Positions 43,584-53,384 of a stretch of DNA of 64,000 bases are shown piece after piece. Made by a program: the position numbers and the translations under genes. The stretch lies in NCBI GenBank assembly GCA_003211515.1, contig QCSN01000002.1:1-64000 (forward strand). The letters run 5' to 3'. Below the pieces are notes generated by a model that was given only the letters and a program-made list of their open reading frames with translations, had not been told where the DNA came from and made no database searches. Position 1 is the first letter of the stretch, and each line of letters starts with the position of its first letter. This stretch comes from Synechococcus sp. AG-670-F04 (GTDB lineage: Bacteria > Cyanobacteriota > Cyanobacteriia > PCC-6307 > Cyanobiaceae).

Positions 43584-46500
43584 TCAGACCCGCTGAGCAT
43601 GAATGTCCTGAAGTGCATGAATGGAGAGAAGGGATTGTTGCTGCAGAGCTGCGATCGCTTCGACTGCTGCACGGCCACCCGCCAGGGTCGTCACGGTTGG
43701 AACGGCGTAATCCAGTGCGGCACGGCGCAAGTATTTGTCGTCATGGGCGGCCTGACGACCGATCGGGGTGTTGATCACCAGCTGAACCTGATTGGAGCGG
43801 ATCAGGTCTTCGATGTTGGGACGACCCTCATGCACCTTCAAAACTGACTGGACTTTGAGTCCGGCATCGCGCAGCGCCTGGGCTGTACCGGTGGTCGCGA
43901 TCACCTGGAACCCCAGTTCGATCAACCGAGCTGCCACAGGGACCAGTGCCGGCTTGTCACGGTTGTGGGTGGAGAGAAACACCGTGCCGCTGGTGGGAAG
44001 AGCTTCGCCAGCACCCAGCTCCGCTTTTGCATAGGCCATGCCGAAGCTGTCGGCGGAACCCATTACTTCACCCGTTGAGCGCATTTCAGGTCCGAGCACG
44101 GTGTCGGCACCAGGGAAACGCCTGAACGGGAGCACAGCCTCCTTGATCGCCTGCAGTGGTGGCTGAGGTTCCTGCAACAGCCCAGCTTCGGTCAGGGTTT
44201 CACCGGCCATCAGCCGTGTGGCGATGCGTGCCAGGGGCTTGCCCGTGGCCTTGGCAACGAAGGGGACCGTTCGCGATGCCCGCGGATTGGCTTCGATGAT
44301 GTAGACGATTTCACGTCCATCCAGGTCACGCTGGACGGCGAATTGCAAATTGATCAGGCCCTTCACTTCGAGAGCGAGGGCCAGTGCCTTGCTCCACTCG
44401 CGAATTGTGTTCAGGGCATGCTCTCCGAGAGAGACCGCCGGGAGGCAGCATGCCGAATCCCCGGAGTGAATCCCCGCAGGTTCGATGTGTTCCATCAGGC
44501 CACCGATCACGACCGTACCGGTGTGGTCGCACAATGCATCCACATCCACCTCAACCGCGTTCTCGAGGTATTGATCGATCAGGACGGGGTGGTCGGGTTC
44601 AACCTGAACCGCTTCATGCATGTAGCGGTTGAGCTCAGCTTCATCGAAAACCACCTCCATGGCCCGTCCACCCAGCACATAGGAGGGACGTACCACGACC
44701 GGATAGCCCACCCTGGAGGCCACCGCCCGGGCCTCTTCTTCACTGCGGGCAAGCCCATGGCGTGGCTGGCGGATGTCGAGATCACTCAGGATCGATTCGA
44801 ATTGTTCACGGTCTTCAGCGCGGTCGATCGATTCCGGCGATGTCCCCCAGATCTGAGTGCCGGTGGCGCGTCCGTCGTCGCTGTTCAGCCAGCGCAGAAG
44901 GGGGATGGCGAGTTTCAGAGGGGTTTGTCCGCCGAACTGCACAACAACGCCATCGGGGCGCTCCGCTTCGATCACGTTGAGAACATCTTCAAGCGTCAAG
45001 GGTTCGAAGTAGAGGCTGTCGCTTGTGTCGTAGTCGGTTGAGACCGTTTCGGGATTGCTGTTGACCATCACGCTGGTCAGGCCCTGGTCTTGTGCTGCGA
45101 ATGAGGCATGACAGCAGCAGTAATCGAATTCGATTCCTTGACCAATTCGATTAGGCCCCCCTCCCAGAATCATCATTTTCCGGCCGGTGTTGACCCGGTG
45201 CACTTCATTTGCCGGAGCCAGGTTGACCAGATCGCCTCGCTCGTTGAACCGCTGGAGCGGCCGTTCGTAAGTCGAGTAGTGGTACGGCGTCGTCGAGGCA
45301 AACTCTGCAGCGCAGGTGTCGACTGTTTTAAAAATTGCGCGGACACCAAGAGCATGTCGATGACTCCGCACGCTGAGTTCATCGCTCCCGGTTGTGAAGG
45401 CGATCTGCCGATCGGAGAAGCCCCGTTGTTTCAGTGTCAGTAGTGCGGAGCCATCGAGGTCTTCTAGGCGTTGATTGCTCAACAGCTCCTGCTCAGTTGT
45501 GATCAGCAGTCTCAGCTTGGCGAGGAACCAGGGATCGATGCTGCTGAGGGCATGGATGGTCGCATCGCTGCGCCCGCGCAGCATGGCGGTCCGCACGGTC
45601 AGGATCCGCTCAGGTGATGGTGTTCGCAGCAGCCGATCGATCTCGCTGTCGGTGAGATCAGGTTCTGGGCGGTCCGCTCCCCAGCCGGACAAACCGGTTT
45701 CTAGGGATCGCATCGCCTTCTGGAACGATTCTTCGAAACAGCGGCCGATCGCCATCGCTTCACCCACCGATTTCATCGATGTGGTGAGCACAGCAGGACT
45801 ACCGCGGAATTTTTCAAAGGCAAAGCGTGGGATCTTCGTCACCACGTAATCAATGGTTGGCTCGAAGCAGGCCGGCGTCTTACCGGTGATGTCGTTGAGG
45901 ATTTCGTCGAGGGTGTATCCAACAGCGAGGCGGGCAGCGATCTTGGCAATCGGAAACCCTGTGGCTTTGCTGGCAAGCGCGGATGAACGGCTCACCCGGG
46001 GATTCATCTCGATCACCACAACCTCTCCGTCCGCAGGGTTGATGGCGAACTGAATGTTGCTGCCTCCGGTGGCCACGCCGATCTCTCGGATGATCGCGAT
46101 CGATTGATCACGCAGTCGCTGATATTCGCGATCGGTGAGCGTCTGCGCCGGTGCAACGGTGATCGAATCACCGGTGTGCACGCCCATTGGATCGAGGTTC
46201 TCAATGCTGCACACGATCACGACGTTGTCGGCGAGATCGCGCATCACCTCCAGCTCGAACTCCTTCCAGCCCAGCAGGGATTGTTCGATCAGAATTTGTG
46301 AGACGGGACTCGCCTCAAGACCGCTTTTGCAGATCGCGACATATTCCTCAGGGTTGTAAGCGATGCCACCACCACTGCCACCAAGGGTGAAGGCGGGGCG
46401 AATGATCCTTGGGAAGCTGCCGATTGCGGCGCCAACGGCTTCCGCTTCCTCCATGGATGAAGCAATCCCCGAAGGACAGACTCTCACCCCAATTCGTTCC

Positions 46501-46907
46501 ATGGCCTGCTTGAACAGCAGTCGATCTTCAGCTTTCTGGATGGCTTTGAGATCCGCGCCGATCAACTCGACCCCGAACCGTTCGAGTGTTCCGTTCTCAG
46601 CAAGGGTGACGGCGAGGTTGAGGGCTGTCTGCCCGCCCATGGTCGGCAGCAGAGCATTGGGTCGCTCGGTCTCGATCACCCGCTTCACGACATCCGGTGT
46701 GAGCGGTTCGATATAGGTCCGGTCTGCCATCCCCGGGTCCGTCATGATCGACGCGGGGTTGGAATTCACCAGGATGACTTCGTATCCCTCGGCCCGCAGT
46801 GCTTTGCAGGCCTGTGTGCCTGAGTAGTCGAATTCACAGGCCTGACCGATGACAATCGGCCCAGATCCCAGCAGCAGGATGCGATTCAGATCGGTCCGCC
46901 GTGGCAT
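43584..46907 (-). CDS. carB: Carbamoyl-phosphate synthase large subunit
   Basis: CarB makes carbamoyl phosphate from ammonia, bicarbonate and two ATP for arginine and pyrimidines. The two ATP-grasp halves are visible: [20 protein letters not shown] at the start and [20 protein letters not shown] midway. The allosteric MGS-like domain at the C-terminus contains [16 protein letters not shown]. The 1107 aa length is slightly above the E. coli protein. It is a single gene, divergent from DUF3318. Confidence 0.97.
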   Translation of the reverse strand: MPRRTDLNRILLLGSGPIVIGQACEFDYSGTQACKALRAEGYEVILVNSNPASIMTDPGMADRTYIEPLTPDVVKRVIETERPNALLPTMGGQTALNLAVTLAENGTLERFGVELIGADLKAIQKAEDRLLFKQAMERIGVRVCPSGIASSMEEAEAVGAAIGSFPRIIRPAFTLGGSGGGIAYNPEEYVAICKSGLEASPVSQILIEQSLLGWKEFELEVMRDLADNVVIVCSIENLDPMGVHTGDSITVAPAQTLTDREYQRLRDQSIAIIREIGVATGGSNIQFAINPADGEVVVIEMNPRVSRSSALASKATGFPIAKIAARLAVGYTLDEILNDITGKTPACFEPTIDYVVTKIPRFAFEKFRGSPAVLTTSMKSVGEAMAIGRCFEESFQKAMRSLETGLSGWGADRPEPDLTDSEIDRLLRTPSPERILTVRTAMLRGRSDATIHALSSIDPWFLAKLRLLITTEQELLSNQRLEDLDGSALLTLKQRGFSDRQIAFTTGSDELSVRSHRHALGVRAIFKTVDTCAAEFASTTPYHYSTYERPLQRFNERGDLVNLAPANEVHRVNTGRKMMILGGGPNRIGQGIEFDYCCCHASFAAQDQGLTSVMVNSNPETVSTDYDTSDSLYFEPLTLEDVLNVIEAERPDGVVVQFGGQTPLKLAIPLLRWLNSDDGRATGTQIWGTSPESIDRAEDREQFESILSDLDIRQPRHGLARSEEEARAVASRVGYPVVVRPSYVLGGRAMEVVFDEAELNRYMHEAVQVEPDHPVLIDQYLENAVEVDVDALCDHTGTVVIGGLMEHIEPAGIHSGDSACCLPAVSLGEHALNTIREWSKALALALEVKGLINLQFAVQRDLDGREIVYIIEANPRASRTVPFVAKATGKPLARIATRLMAGETLTEAGLLQEPQPPLQAIKEAVLPFRRFPGADTVLGPEMRSTGEVMGSADSFGMAYAKAELGAGEALPTSGTVFLSTHNRDKPALVPVAARLIELGFQVIATTGTAQALRDAGLKVQSVLKVHEGRPNIEDLIRSNQVQLVINTPIGRQAAHDDKYLRRAALDYAVPTVTTLAGGRAAVEAIAALQQQSLLSIHALQDIHAQRV

Positions 46908-47025
46908 GAGCGCTCGTGTTCAGCCAAACCCAATCAGCTTCCCACGCAGCTGCGACGGTCTGTTGTCCATGCGGTTCTGCTTGGTGGCCTCGCTACCGTT
47001 AAGACAGTGATCTGATCAGGACGCG

Positions 47026-47661
47026 ATGAGTGAGCTCCAGCGCCTCAAGGGGCTGCTGCCACCGGAGATGCAGAGCTGGGTGTTCGTCGAGTCCGCCGCT
47101 GCGGTCGAGCCCCCACTGATCACCCTTGAGGAGATCGGTCGCGATGAGGTGGAGATCCAGGTTGACCTGGATCACTGGGATCAATTGGCTCTCGACCATC
47201 GCAATCTGCTGTTCTGGCACGAGGTTGGTCGCATCCAGAACGACACCATCCCACGGGATGGTTGGGAGATGGCAGCTCTGGCGATTGGTTTGGGCGGTGC
47301 GATCGGCGAACTCTGGGTTCAGGACGGGTTGCTTCTGCTTATGGCCCTCGGCTTGTCTGGATTCGCCGGATATCGGCTGTATCTGAAGAACAATTCCGAG
47401 AAACGGTTGCAGGACGCCATCAGCGCTGACGAGCGAGCCATTGATCTGGCCTGCCGCTTTGGCTACAGCGTCCCCAATGCTTATCGCAGCCTCGGTGGTG
47501 CTTTGAAGGAACTTGTGGAGCAGACGCGGAAGAAACGGCGCCGCAGCTTTTATGAAGACCGTCTGGAAGCGCTGCGCAAGAGTGCCAGCAAGGCTCGGGC
47601 TGAAATGGCACAGCAGGAAGGGTCCCGCAGTTCCGTGACCAGTGAGAATGTTTATGGATAG
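47026..47661 (+). CDS. DUF3318 family membrane protein
   Basis: A 211 aa cyanobacterial protein with a soluble N-terminus (MSELQRLKGLLPPEMQSWVF), two membrane segments around residues 83-118 (ALAIGLGGAIGELWVQDGLL) and a long basic helical tail. The central LFWHEVGRIQNDTIPRDGWE block is typical of DUF3318. It overlaps rsfS by 14 bases and so is translated ahead of it. Function unknown. Confidence 0.83.
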   Translation: MSELQRLKGLLPPEMQSWVFVESAAAVEPPLITLEEIGRDEVEIQVDLDHWDQLALDHRNLLFWHEVGRIQNDTIPRDGWEMAALAIGLGGAIGELWVQDGLLLLMALGLSGFAGYRLYLKNNSEKRLQDAISADERAIDLACRFGYSVPNAYRSLGGALKELVEQTRKKRRRSFYEDRLEALRKSASKARAEMAQQEGSRSSVTSENVYG

Positions 47662-48007
47662 TGATCAGCTGGCCGAGCTTGCCGCCGATGCCTGTGACGA
47701 CCGCAAGGCCACGGATATCCGTTTGATCCGGGTTGATGAGGTCTCAAGCCTTGCCGATTGGATGGTGATTGCTGGAGGCAATTCAGATGTGCAGGTCCGG
47801 GCGATTGCCGGGTCAGTTGAGGATCGGCTGGAAGCGGAAGCGGAGCGACTTCCGCTGCGCAAGGAAGGGGTCAATGAAGGACGCTGGGCCCTGCTCGATT
47901 ACGGCGAACTGATTGTTCATGTTCTTCAGCCTGGAGAACGGGGCTATTACGACCTTGAGGCGTTCTGGAATCACGGTGAGATCCGCTCGTTTCTAAGTTC
48001 GGACTGA
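47648..48007 (+). CDS. rsfS: Ribosome silencing factor
   Basis: RsfS binds ribosomal protein L14 on the 50S subunit and blocks subunit joining when nutrients run low. The blocks DRKATDIRLIRVDEVSSLAD, WMVIAGGNSDVQVRAIAGSV and WALLDYGELIVHVLQPGERG are diagnostic. The length is 119 aa; a second ATG 6 bases later would serve equally. The start overlaps the end of DUF3318. Confidence 0.93.
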   Translation: MFMDSDQLAELAADACDDRKATDIRLIRVDEVSSLADWMVIAGGNSDVQVRAIAGSVEDRLEAEAERLPLRKEGVNEGRWALLDYGELIVHVLQPGERGYYDLEAFWNHGEIRSFLSSD

Positions 48008-48035
48008 ACACAACGCGGTTTTCTGGATTGAAGCC

Positions 48036-48530
48036 ATGGTCGAAACCGTTGTCTGTCCCGTTCCGCCTGAGCAACGTCCCCTCGACGAATTTCAACAACT
48101 CTCACAGTCCTGGTTCTTTTCATGGCCGGCTGGGACGTCCCCATCCCTTCTGAGGAGTCTGCTGATCAGCTGGTTGATGATGTTGCCCGTCAGCACGCTG
48201 GTCGCCAGCGGAAGCCTCGTTCTCAGCCGTGACCCGCTGAGGTTGGTGTTGGCAGGTGGTGTGGCGGCTGTGGTGTTGCCGTTGTTTCTCCTGATGCGGC
48301 AGTGGTTGGGCTGGACCTATGTGATGAAACGACTGCTGTCGGAAAGCGTGGATTACGAAGAATCCGGCTGGTACGACGGGCAGACCTGGGAAAAACCGCT
48401 CTCCTGGCGAGAACGTGATCTTCTGGTTGCACGGCACGAAGTGCGACCAATCTTGGGGCGCTTGGCTCGGGCGATGGCCTTGGCGACCGGTGTGATTCTT
48501 GTGGGTTCAAGCCTCTGTCAGGCTCTCTGA
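48036..48530 (+). CDS. CGLD27 (DUF1230) family membrane protein
   Basis: CPVPPEQRPLDEFQQL near the N-terminus and ESVDYEESGWYDGQTWEKPL in the middle are the CGLD27 hallmarks, a family shared by cyanobacteria and chloroplasts. Two membrane segments lie between them and one at the C-terminus. Plant members are linked to iron or photosystem maintenance; the molecular role is not established. The length is 164 aa. Confidence 0.9.
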   Translation: MVETVVCPVPPEQRPLDEFQQLSQSWFFSWPAGTSPSLLRSLLISWLMMLPVSTLVASGSLVLSRDPLRLVLAGGVAAVVLPLFLLMRQWLGWTYVMKRLLSESVDYEESGWYDGQTWEKPLSWRERDLLVARHEVRPILGRLARAMALATGVILVGSSLCQAL

Positions 48531-48549
48531 AGCCAGGTCGCAAACGAGG

Positions 48550-49527
48550 ATGACCCTCTCCTCCGGGTTCAATGCCGGACCGCGCTCCAGTACGCCGCCG
48601 CTTCAGGTCACTTTGCGGCGCGGCTGCATCAGCGAGTCGGTGCATCGGGTGCATGCCGTGGTTTGTGATGGACGCGGCCGGGTGCTGATGTGTGCGGGTG
48701 ATCCGGGCTATGAAACGTTCATCCGTTCGGCGTTAAAGCCATTTCAGGCCCTGCCATTCCTGAGCAGCGGGGCGGCTGATCAAATGGATGTGGGGGATCG
48801 AGGCGTCGCCATCAGCTGTGCCTCCCATGCCGGCACCAATGTTCATGCGCGCGAGGCCTTCAAGTTGCTGTGGAAAGGAGAGTTGGAGACCTCCCAGCTG
48901 CAATGTCCAGTCCCGCTGAATGCTGAAAGTCCATTGCAGCACAACTGCTCTGGGAAACATGCGGCGTTTCTGGCCACCAGCCGCAAGATGGCCTGGCCTC
49001 TGGAGACCTATCTGCAGAGCGAGCATCCTCTGCAGGTGGAAATCAATCGCCGCGTTGCCGAGCTGCTGGGATTGCCCGCTGAGGAGCTGGTGGCAGCGCG
49101 TGATGACTGCGGAGCACCAACCTTGCGGCTTCAACTGGCTCAGATGGCACTGCTGTATGCCCATCTCGGGGCGTCGCGCCATGCCGAACTCGAACAGATC
49201 AGTCGCGCGATGCTGGCCCATCCCGATCTGATCGCAGGGGAGGGCAGGTTTGATACCGAATTAATGCGCCGCAGCCATGGGCAAGTGCTCAGCAAAGGTG
49301 GTGCCGAGGGAATTCAGTGCCTCAGCCGGATCGGTGAGGGACTCGGTGTTGCGATCAAAGTGGAGGATGGTTCCCGCCGTGCCAAGCAGGCTGTCGCCTT
49401 GCATCTGCTGCATCAGCTCGAATGGCTGACGCCGATGGGTCTGCAGGAACTTGAGGAGCAGGTGTTGATCGTCAATCCTGGCGTGCATCTGGAGGTCAAT
49501 GGTGCATTGCAGTTCCAGCAGAGTTGA
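48550..49527 (+). CDS. L-asparaginase II, thermolabile type
   Basis: This is the rhizobial AnsA-type asparaginase that splits asparagine into aspartate and ammonia. The blocks HAVVCDGRGRVLMCAGDPGY, the nucleophile region AISCASHAG, QHNCSGKHAAFLA and ARDDCGAPTLRLQ are typical of the family. From MTLSSGFNAGPR the length is 325 aa. It is upstream of the initiator tRNA in the same direction. Confidence 0.92.
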   Translation: MTLSSGFNAGPRSSTPPLQVTLRRGCISESVHRVHAVVCDGRGRVLMCAGDPGYETFIRSALKPFQALPFLSSGAADQMDVGDRGVAISCASHAGTNVHAREAFKLLWKGELETSQLQCPVPLNAESPLQHNCSGKHAAFLATSRKMAWPLETYLQSEHPLQVEINRRVAELLGLPAEELVAARDDCGAPTLRLQLAQMALLYAHLGASRHAELEQISRAMLAHPDLIAGEGRFDTELMRRSHGQVLSKGGAEGIQCLSRIGEGLGVAIKVEDGSRRAKQAVALHLLHQLEWLTPMGLQELEEQVLIVNPGVHLEVNGALQFQQS

Positions 49528-49576
49528 TCTATCCCAGTGTGTTTAGCGACACCGCTGTGTATGATCGTTGAGCTGC

Positions 49577-49653
<77 letters not shown>

Positions 49654-49670
49654 ACTTTTATCGTTCTAAG

Positions 49671-49694
49671 AAGTCGCTTCCGCGGCTTTTTTTT
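49671..49694 (+). terminator. Terminator after tRNA-fMet
   Basis: AAGTCGC and GCGGCTT arms with G-T pairs and a 4-base loop are followed by eight T residues. Confidence 0.75.
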
Positions 49695-49746
49695 GTCGAC
49701 GTTGACGGACAAGTCGTCATCATCTGTCTAAGGTCCAAGCAATTGG

Positions 49747-51189
49747 ATGGCTGACGCGGTGCTGGTCAGAACAATCCAGACTCGTCTCCAAAAAATCGTA
49801 TTTCGGCCGTCAGTTTGTTGGATCTTGGCTTGCCTTCCTTGCCTTGCCTTGACAGGTTGCAGCCAAGCGATAAATCCAATGGGGATTCGGCCGGTCATTA
49901 CTGTTTATGTGGGCATCCCTGGATTTGCCAAAGACGATGCACAAAACGAGCAGTTTGATGTGTCGAAAGAGATAATCCTTCAAAAAGTACCTAGGTGGCT
50001 TGAAAACGCAGATGTTCGTTTAAGTGCTTTGCCGGAAAGCAAGCTTGCTGATTTGGTTGAGGAACGCAATCAATATGGCTTGGGGCCTGATTTGATTGTG
50101 TCCTCGGAATTGACTGCTAGGAAGATGAGAGCCAGAAAGATGTTAAAACCCTTTGAAATCAAAAAACCTTTGCCTTGGAGTGAGCGCTATAAAATTGTTG
50201 CCGGCATATTATCTGTTAAGCAAAACACTTACTATTCACTTCCTGTTTTTATTGAGAGCCAATACGCCTGTGGAAACAAGACGTTAATTCAGTCAATGCC
50301 TGCCAGCTTTGCTGAACTCCCTTCTGCTGAGCTCAAGGCACCCTTTCAGGCTGTGTTGATGAGGTGGTCTGAATTTTCTTACTTCGGAAGTGCGTTTGGC
50401 GAAATTAACCAGGAAGAGTTAAAGATGATTTTCGCGGATGATTATTCTTTTGATGAGAAAATAATCCCAAATTTTATTGAGTTTGCTAGAAATGCTCGAG
50501 GTGAAGAAAATGAACTTTTAACTCCAGAGGAAAGTGTGAAGTGGAGAGTAAAGCCGTCAAAAAAATATTACGATCGCGGATTTGGTAACCAGCGATTAAA
50601 AGATTTTGAGAATGGACTGATCGGCTGGATGCCCTGCCGGAATAGTTCCATAGAGCGACTCGATCGCACCATGGGGTCGGACTTAATGGTGTCTTTGTTG
50701 CCAGGTGTGAAAGAAGGAGTTCCAGCGATTGGCAATCCAAATGTGATGGTTGTGAGTATGGGTCGGCAGAGTTCGAGGGGCCAACAGAAGTATGCTTTTG
50801 AATGGATCAATCAGTTGATTGACTCCTCTTTTTGGTTGAGGAATAATGGTAAATTTTCCGAGCTTTCTAAGTATCTTGATTTAGAGCAGTTTGAATTGCA
50901 TGAACGTGCTGAGTTGGAATTGTTTCGAGACATCGAAGCAATTCTTGATGCATCTTCCCATGGAAATATTTTGCCATCGACGTTGCTTAGGGATGATAGG
51001 GTGAATATGGAATATCATGAATTCTTTAGTGATTTCTTTGCTTCACAGCCTAAGACTGATGAAGAAGTAATTCGCAAGTATGTCAGTTTACTTCGAAGTC
51101 GTCTGTCAAAACTCCCTGCTCGTATGGATGCCGAAGTTGAGCATCAGCTTGATCCTGAACATGTATTGCAAGACGATTCGGGAGAGTGA
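49747..51189 (+). CDS. Solute-binding-like lipoprotein paired with an MscS channel
   Basis: A signal peptide with lipobox LALTGC (Cys38) makes this a lipoprotein of 480 aa. After it, RPVITVYVGIPGFA, GPDLIVSSELTA and the YYSLPVFIESQYACGNK region follow the layout of type 2 periplasmic binding proteins, which bind sugars, peptides or ions between two lobes. The C-terminal 120 residues are helical and charged, beyond a normal binding fold. Base composition is clearly more AT-rich than the neighbours. It overlaps nothing but is followed after 2 bases by an MscS gene, so they form a two-gene unit. No ABC permease is present. Confidence 0.7.
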   Translation: MADAVLVRTIQTRLQKIVFRPSVCWILACLPCLALTGCSQAINPMGIRPVITVYVGIPGFAKDDAQNEQFDVSKEIILQKVPRWLENADVRLSALPESKLADLVEERNQYGLGPDLIVSSELTARKMRARKMLKPFEIKKPLPWSERYKIVAGILSVKQNTYYSLPVFIESQYACGNKTLIQSMPASFAELPSAELKAPFQAVLMRWSEFSYFGSAFGEINQEELKMIFADDYSFDEKIIPNFIEFARNARGEENELLTPEESVKWRVKPSKKYYDRGFGNQRLKDFENGLIGWMPCRNSSIERLDRTMGSDLMVSLLPGVKEGVPAIGNPNVMVVSMGRQSSRGQQKYAFEWINQLIDSSFWLRNNGKFSELSKYLDLEQFELHERAELELFRDIEAILDASSHGNILPSTLLRDDRVNMEYHEFFSDFFASQPKTDEEVIRKYVSLLRSRLSKLPARMDAEVEHQLDPEHVLQDDSGE

Positions 51190-51191
51190 TA

Positions 51192-52415
51192 ATGCTGAAC
51201 TATATTTCTTCTGTTCTTCAGCGCCCTGAGCTCTACGTTCAAATTCTATTTCTCATTAGCTTGTATGGCTTAGTGCCGCTTTTGCATCGCATTTATTTTA
51301 GGAAAATCTCTTCTGGATATCTCATCCCATTTGGTTGTTTGTCCAGTTTTGCATTGGCTGGGGCCATTTATTTGTTCGCTTTGCCCAATCGATTTCTCGT
51401 GGTGAATGGTGCCATTTTGGGCGCAATATCGATTTTGGCTCTGAGTGAAATTTTAGCGGGTAAAATCTTTGGAGCCTTAAGCATTAGGCATTTTATGACG
51501 GTGTTTGCCCGGCCGGCTGTCATCGTTGTTTCCCTGATTTTAATTATTAAAGCCAGTGGATTTGAGCCACTTTGGAGTATTAAAGTTTGGGATTATAAGG
51601 TTGGCGAGGGGGAGATTCGTGTTGTGTCAATTGCTGAATTAGTAAGGTCCGTTGGATTGATCTACGCTGCGATTATTTCTCTGCCTTTGGTTGATGCTGC
51701 TGTTTCGTTTTTCGCTCGTATCGTCCTTCAATCGACGGCTCAATCGGCGAAGATCATTGCAAACTTGTTTGGTTATATTTTTGTCGCTGTTGTGTTTGTT
51801 TTAATTCTTGTCTCGTTGGGTATTAGGTCAACAATATTGCTCACTGTCTTGGCTTCGTTTTCGGCGGGCCTTGGCTTTGGATTGCGTGATCTTGCTGCTA
51901 ATTTCATTAGTGGAATTTGGTTGATGCTCGAGGGCTCGATCCGTCCTGGTGATGTTATCGTTGTTGATAGCGATGCTTGTCGCGTTGAGGCATTGTCTCC
52001 ACGTGCAGCACGATTGTGGAGACAGAGAGATAATGCAGAGCTCTTTATCCCAAACAATGAATTCTTTTCGAATCAAACAGTCTCTTACAGCAGGCTTGGC
52101 CGTAAGCGACGTTGTGAAATCAGAATCTATACAGCAACCTGTTACCAGCCTGATCATATTATTGAGCTTTTAGAAAGCATTCCTGGTTCGATTGAAGGCG
52201 TTTGCCAGAAATCTACAGTGACTGCTTTTGTTGTTGATCAAAATGCATTGAGTATTGAATATAGTTTGAGGTATTTTCTTGATGACCCACTGAAAAGCCT
52301 AACCGCTACAAGTAGTGTGCGACAGGCTGTATGGACATGTTTCAAAGACAATGATATTGAAGTTCCCCTGCCCAAGCAGATCATTCAAAGCTCGAGGCGA
52401 CAGAGAACTGATTGA
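51192..52415 (+). CDS. MscS-family channel linked to a lipoprotein
   Basis: The 407 aa protein has about five N-terminal membrane segments, then the MscS core: LTVLASFSAGLGFGLRDLAA (pore helix with Gly/Ala pattern) and GIWLMLEGSIRPGDVIVVD. ELFIPNNEFFSNQTVSYSR follows in the beta domain. A GTG 6 bases earlier is an alternative start. AT-rich composition matches the upstream lipoprotein gene and not the flanking core. It differs in length and N-terminal layout from the other MscS gene in this window. Confidence 0.88.
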   Translation: MLNYISSVLQRPELYVQILFLISLYGLVPLLHRIYFRKISSGYLIPFGCLSSFALAGAIYLFALPNRFLVVNGAILGAISILALSEILAGKIFGALSIRHFMTVFARPAVIVVSLILIIKASGFEPLWSIKVWDYKVGEGEIRVVSIAELVRSVGLIYAAIISLPLVDAAVSFFARIVLQSTAQSAKIIANLFGYIFVAVVFVLILVSLGIRSTILLTVLASFSAGLGFGLRDLAANFISGIWLMLEGSIRPGDVIVVDSDACRVEALSPRAARLWRQRDNAELFIPNNEFFSNQTVSYSRLGRKRRCEIRIYTATCYQPDHIIELLESIPGSIEGVCQKSTVTAFVVDQNALSIEYSLRYFLDDPLKSLTATSSVRQAVWTCFKDNDIEVPLPKQIIQSSRRQRTD

Positions 52416-52535
52416 AGCCAGTCTGCAAAAAATAGCTTTAATTCCCAGCAGAAAAGAGTTCGAGCCTGTGGGCATATCTGAATGTTCAGTTGATTGGATG
52501 TTCAGATGATTGGATGTTCGGTCTTCAAGGTTCGC

Positions 52536-53231
52536 TTATTCGACAGGCTCAAAGCGCAGAGCAAAGCCAATGCCGCGAACGGTCTGAATGATTCTGTCTG
52601 GATGGGTTGACTCCAGTTTTTTTCTCAGATATCGAACGTAAACGTCGACCACATTGTCGTCGCCAAAGTAGTCCTCACCCCAAACATTCTGGATGAGCTG
52701 ACCCCGGCTGAGTGCTTGCCTGGGGTTGCGCATAAAGCATTCCAGCAGGTCGAACTCACGCACCGTTAATGAAATGTCTTGGCCATGATAAGTGCAGCGT
52801 CTTTCGGCACAATTAAGACTTAGTTCCTTCGCTGTGATCACGTCGCTTGTGGTTGGTGAGCTGCGTCTCACCAACGCTTTCACGCGCGCCAGAACTTCAC
52901 GAATGTTGAATGGCTTGGAGATGAAGTCATCCGCCCCAGATTCCAGTGCGGCAATCTTGTCGTCCATTTCATCCCGTGCCGTGATCATGATCACTGGCAA
53001 AGAGCTTCCCGTATCACGCAACCGTCTGCAAACATCCAACCCACTAATGATCGGCATATTCCAATCAAGCAGTGCGACAGACGGCGGCATCTCTCTGATC
53101 TTTGCCAAAGCTTCCGAACCGTCATTGCAGCAGATTGTTTGATAACCATCTGCCTGTAGTTCCATTTCCAACAGCATCAAGATATTGGCTTCATCGTCGG
53201 CAATCAGAATCGTTGTCTCGCCATCTGTCAT
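52536..53231 (-). CDS. OmpR-family response regulator (orphan here)
   Basis: The receiver domain has ILIADDEANILMLLEMEL with the acidic residues, Asp56 in SVALLDWNMPIISGLD and Lys in ISKPFNIREVLARVK. The winged helix includes VREFDLLECFMRNPRQALSR and IQTVRGIGFALRFEP. The length is 231 aa from MTDGETTILI. No kinase gene is adjacent. The AT-rich MscS unit ends about 120 bases away and converges on it. Confidence 0.93.
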   Translation of the reverse strand: MTDGETTILIADDEANILMLLEMELQADGYQTICCNDGSEALAKIREMPPSVALLDWNMPIISGLDVCRRLRDTGSSLPVIMITARDEMDDKIAALESGADDFISKPFNIREVLARVKALVRRSSPTTSDVITAKELSLNCAERRCTYHGQDISLTVREFDLLECFMRNPRQALSRGQLIQNVWGEDYFGDDNVVDVYVRYLRKKLESTHPDRIIQTVRGIGFALRFEPVE

Positions 53232-53384
53232 GGGTAGACATTTGCAGTCCAATCACCCTAGCTGTGTTGTTCAATTCTGTTGCTGAGCCTGAGGCCGATG
53301 TTCATCACCTGAGCGCTCCACGATCGATCTGATTGAATTCAGCGATCTCCGTCAGGAGATGGTTGCTCGAACTCTCTCCGATCC

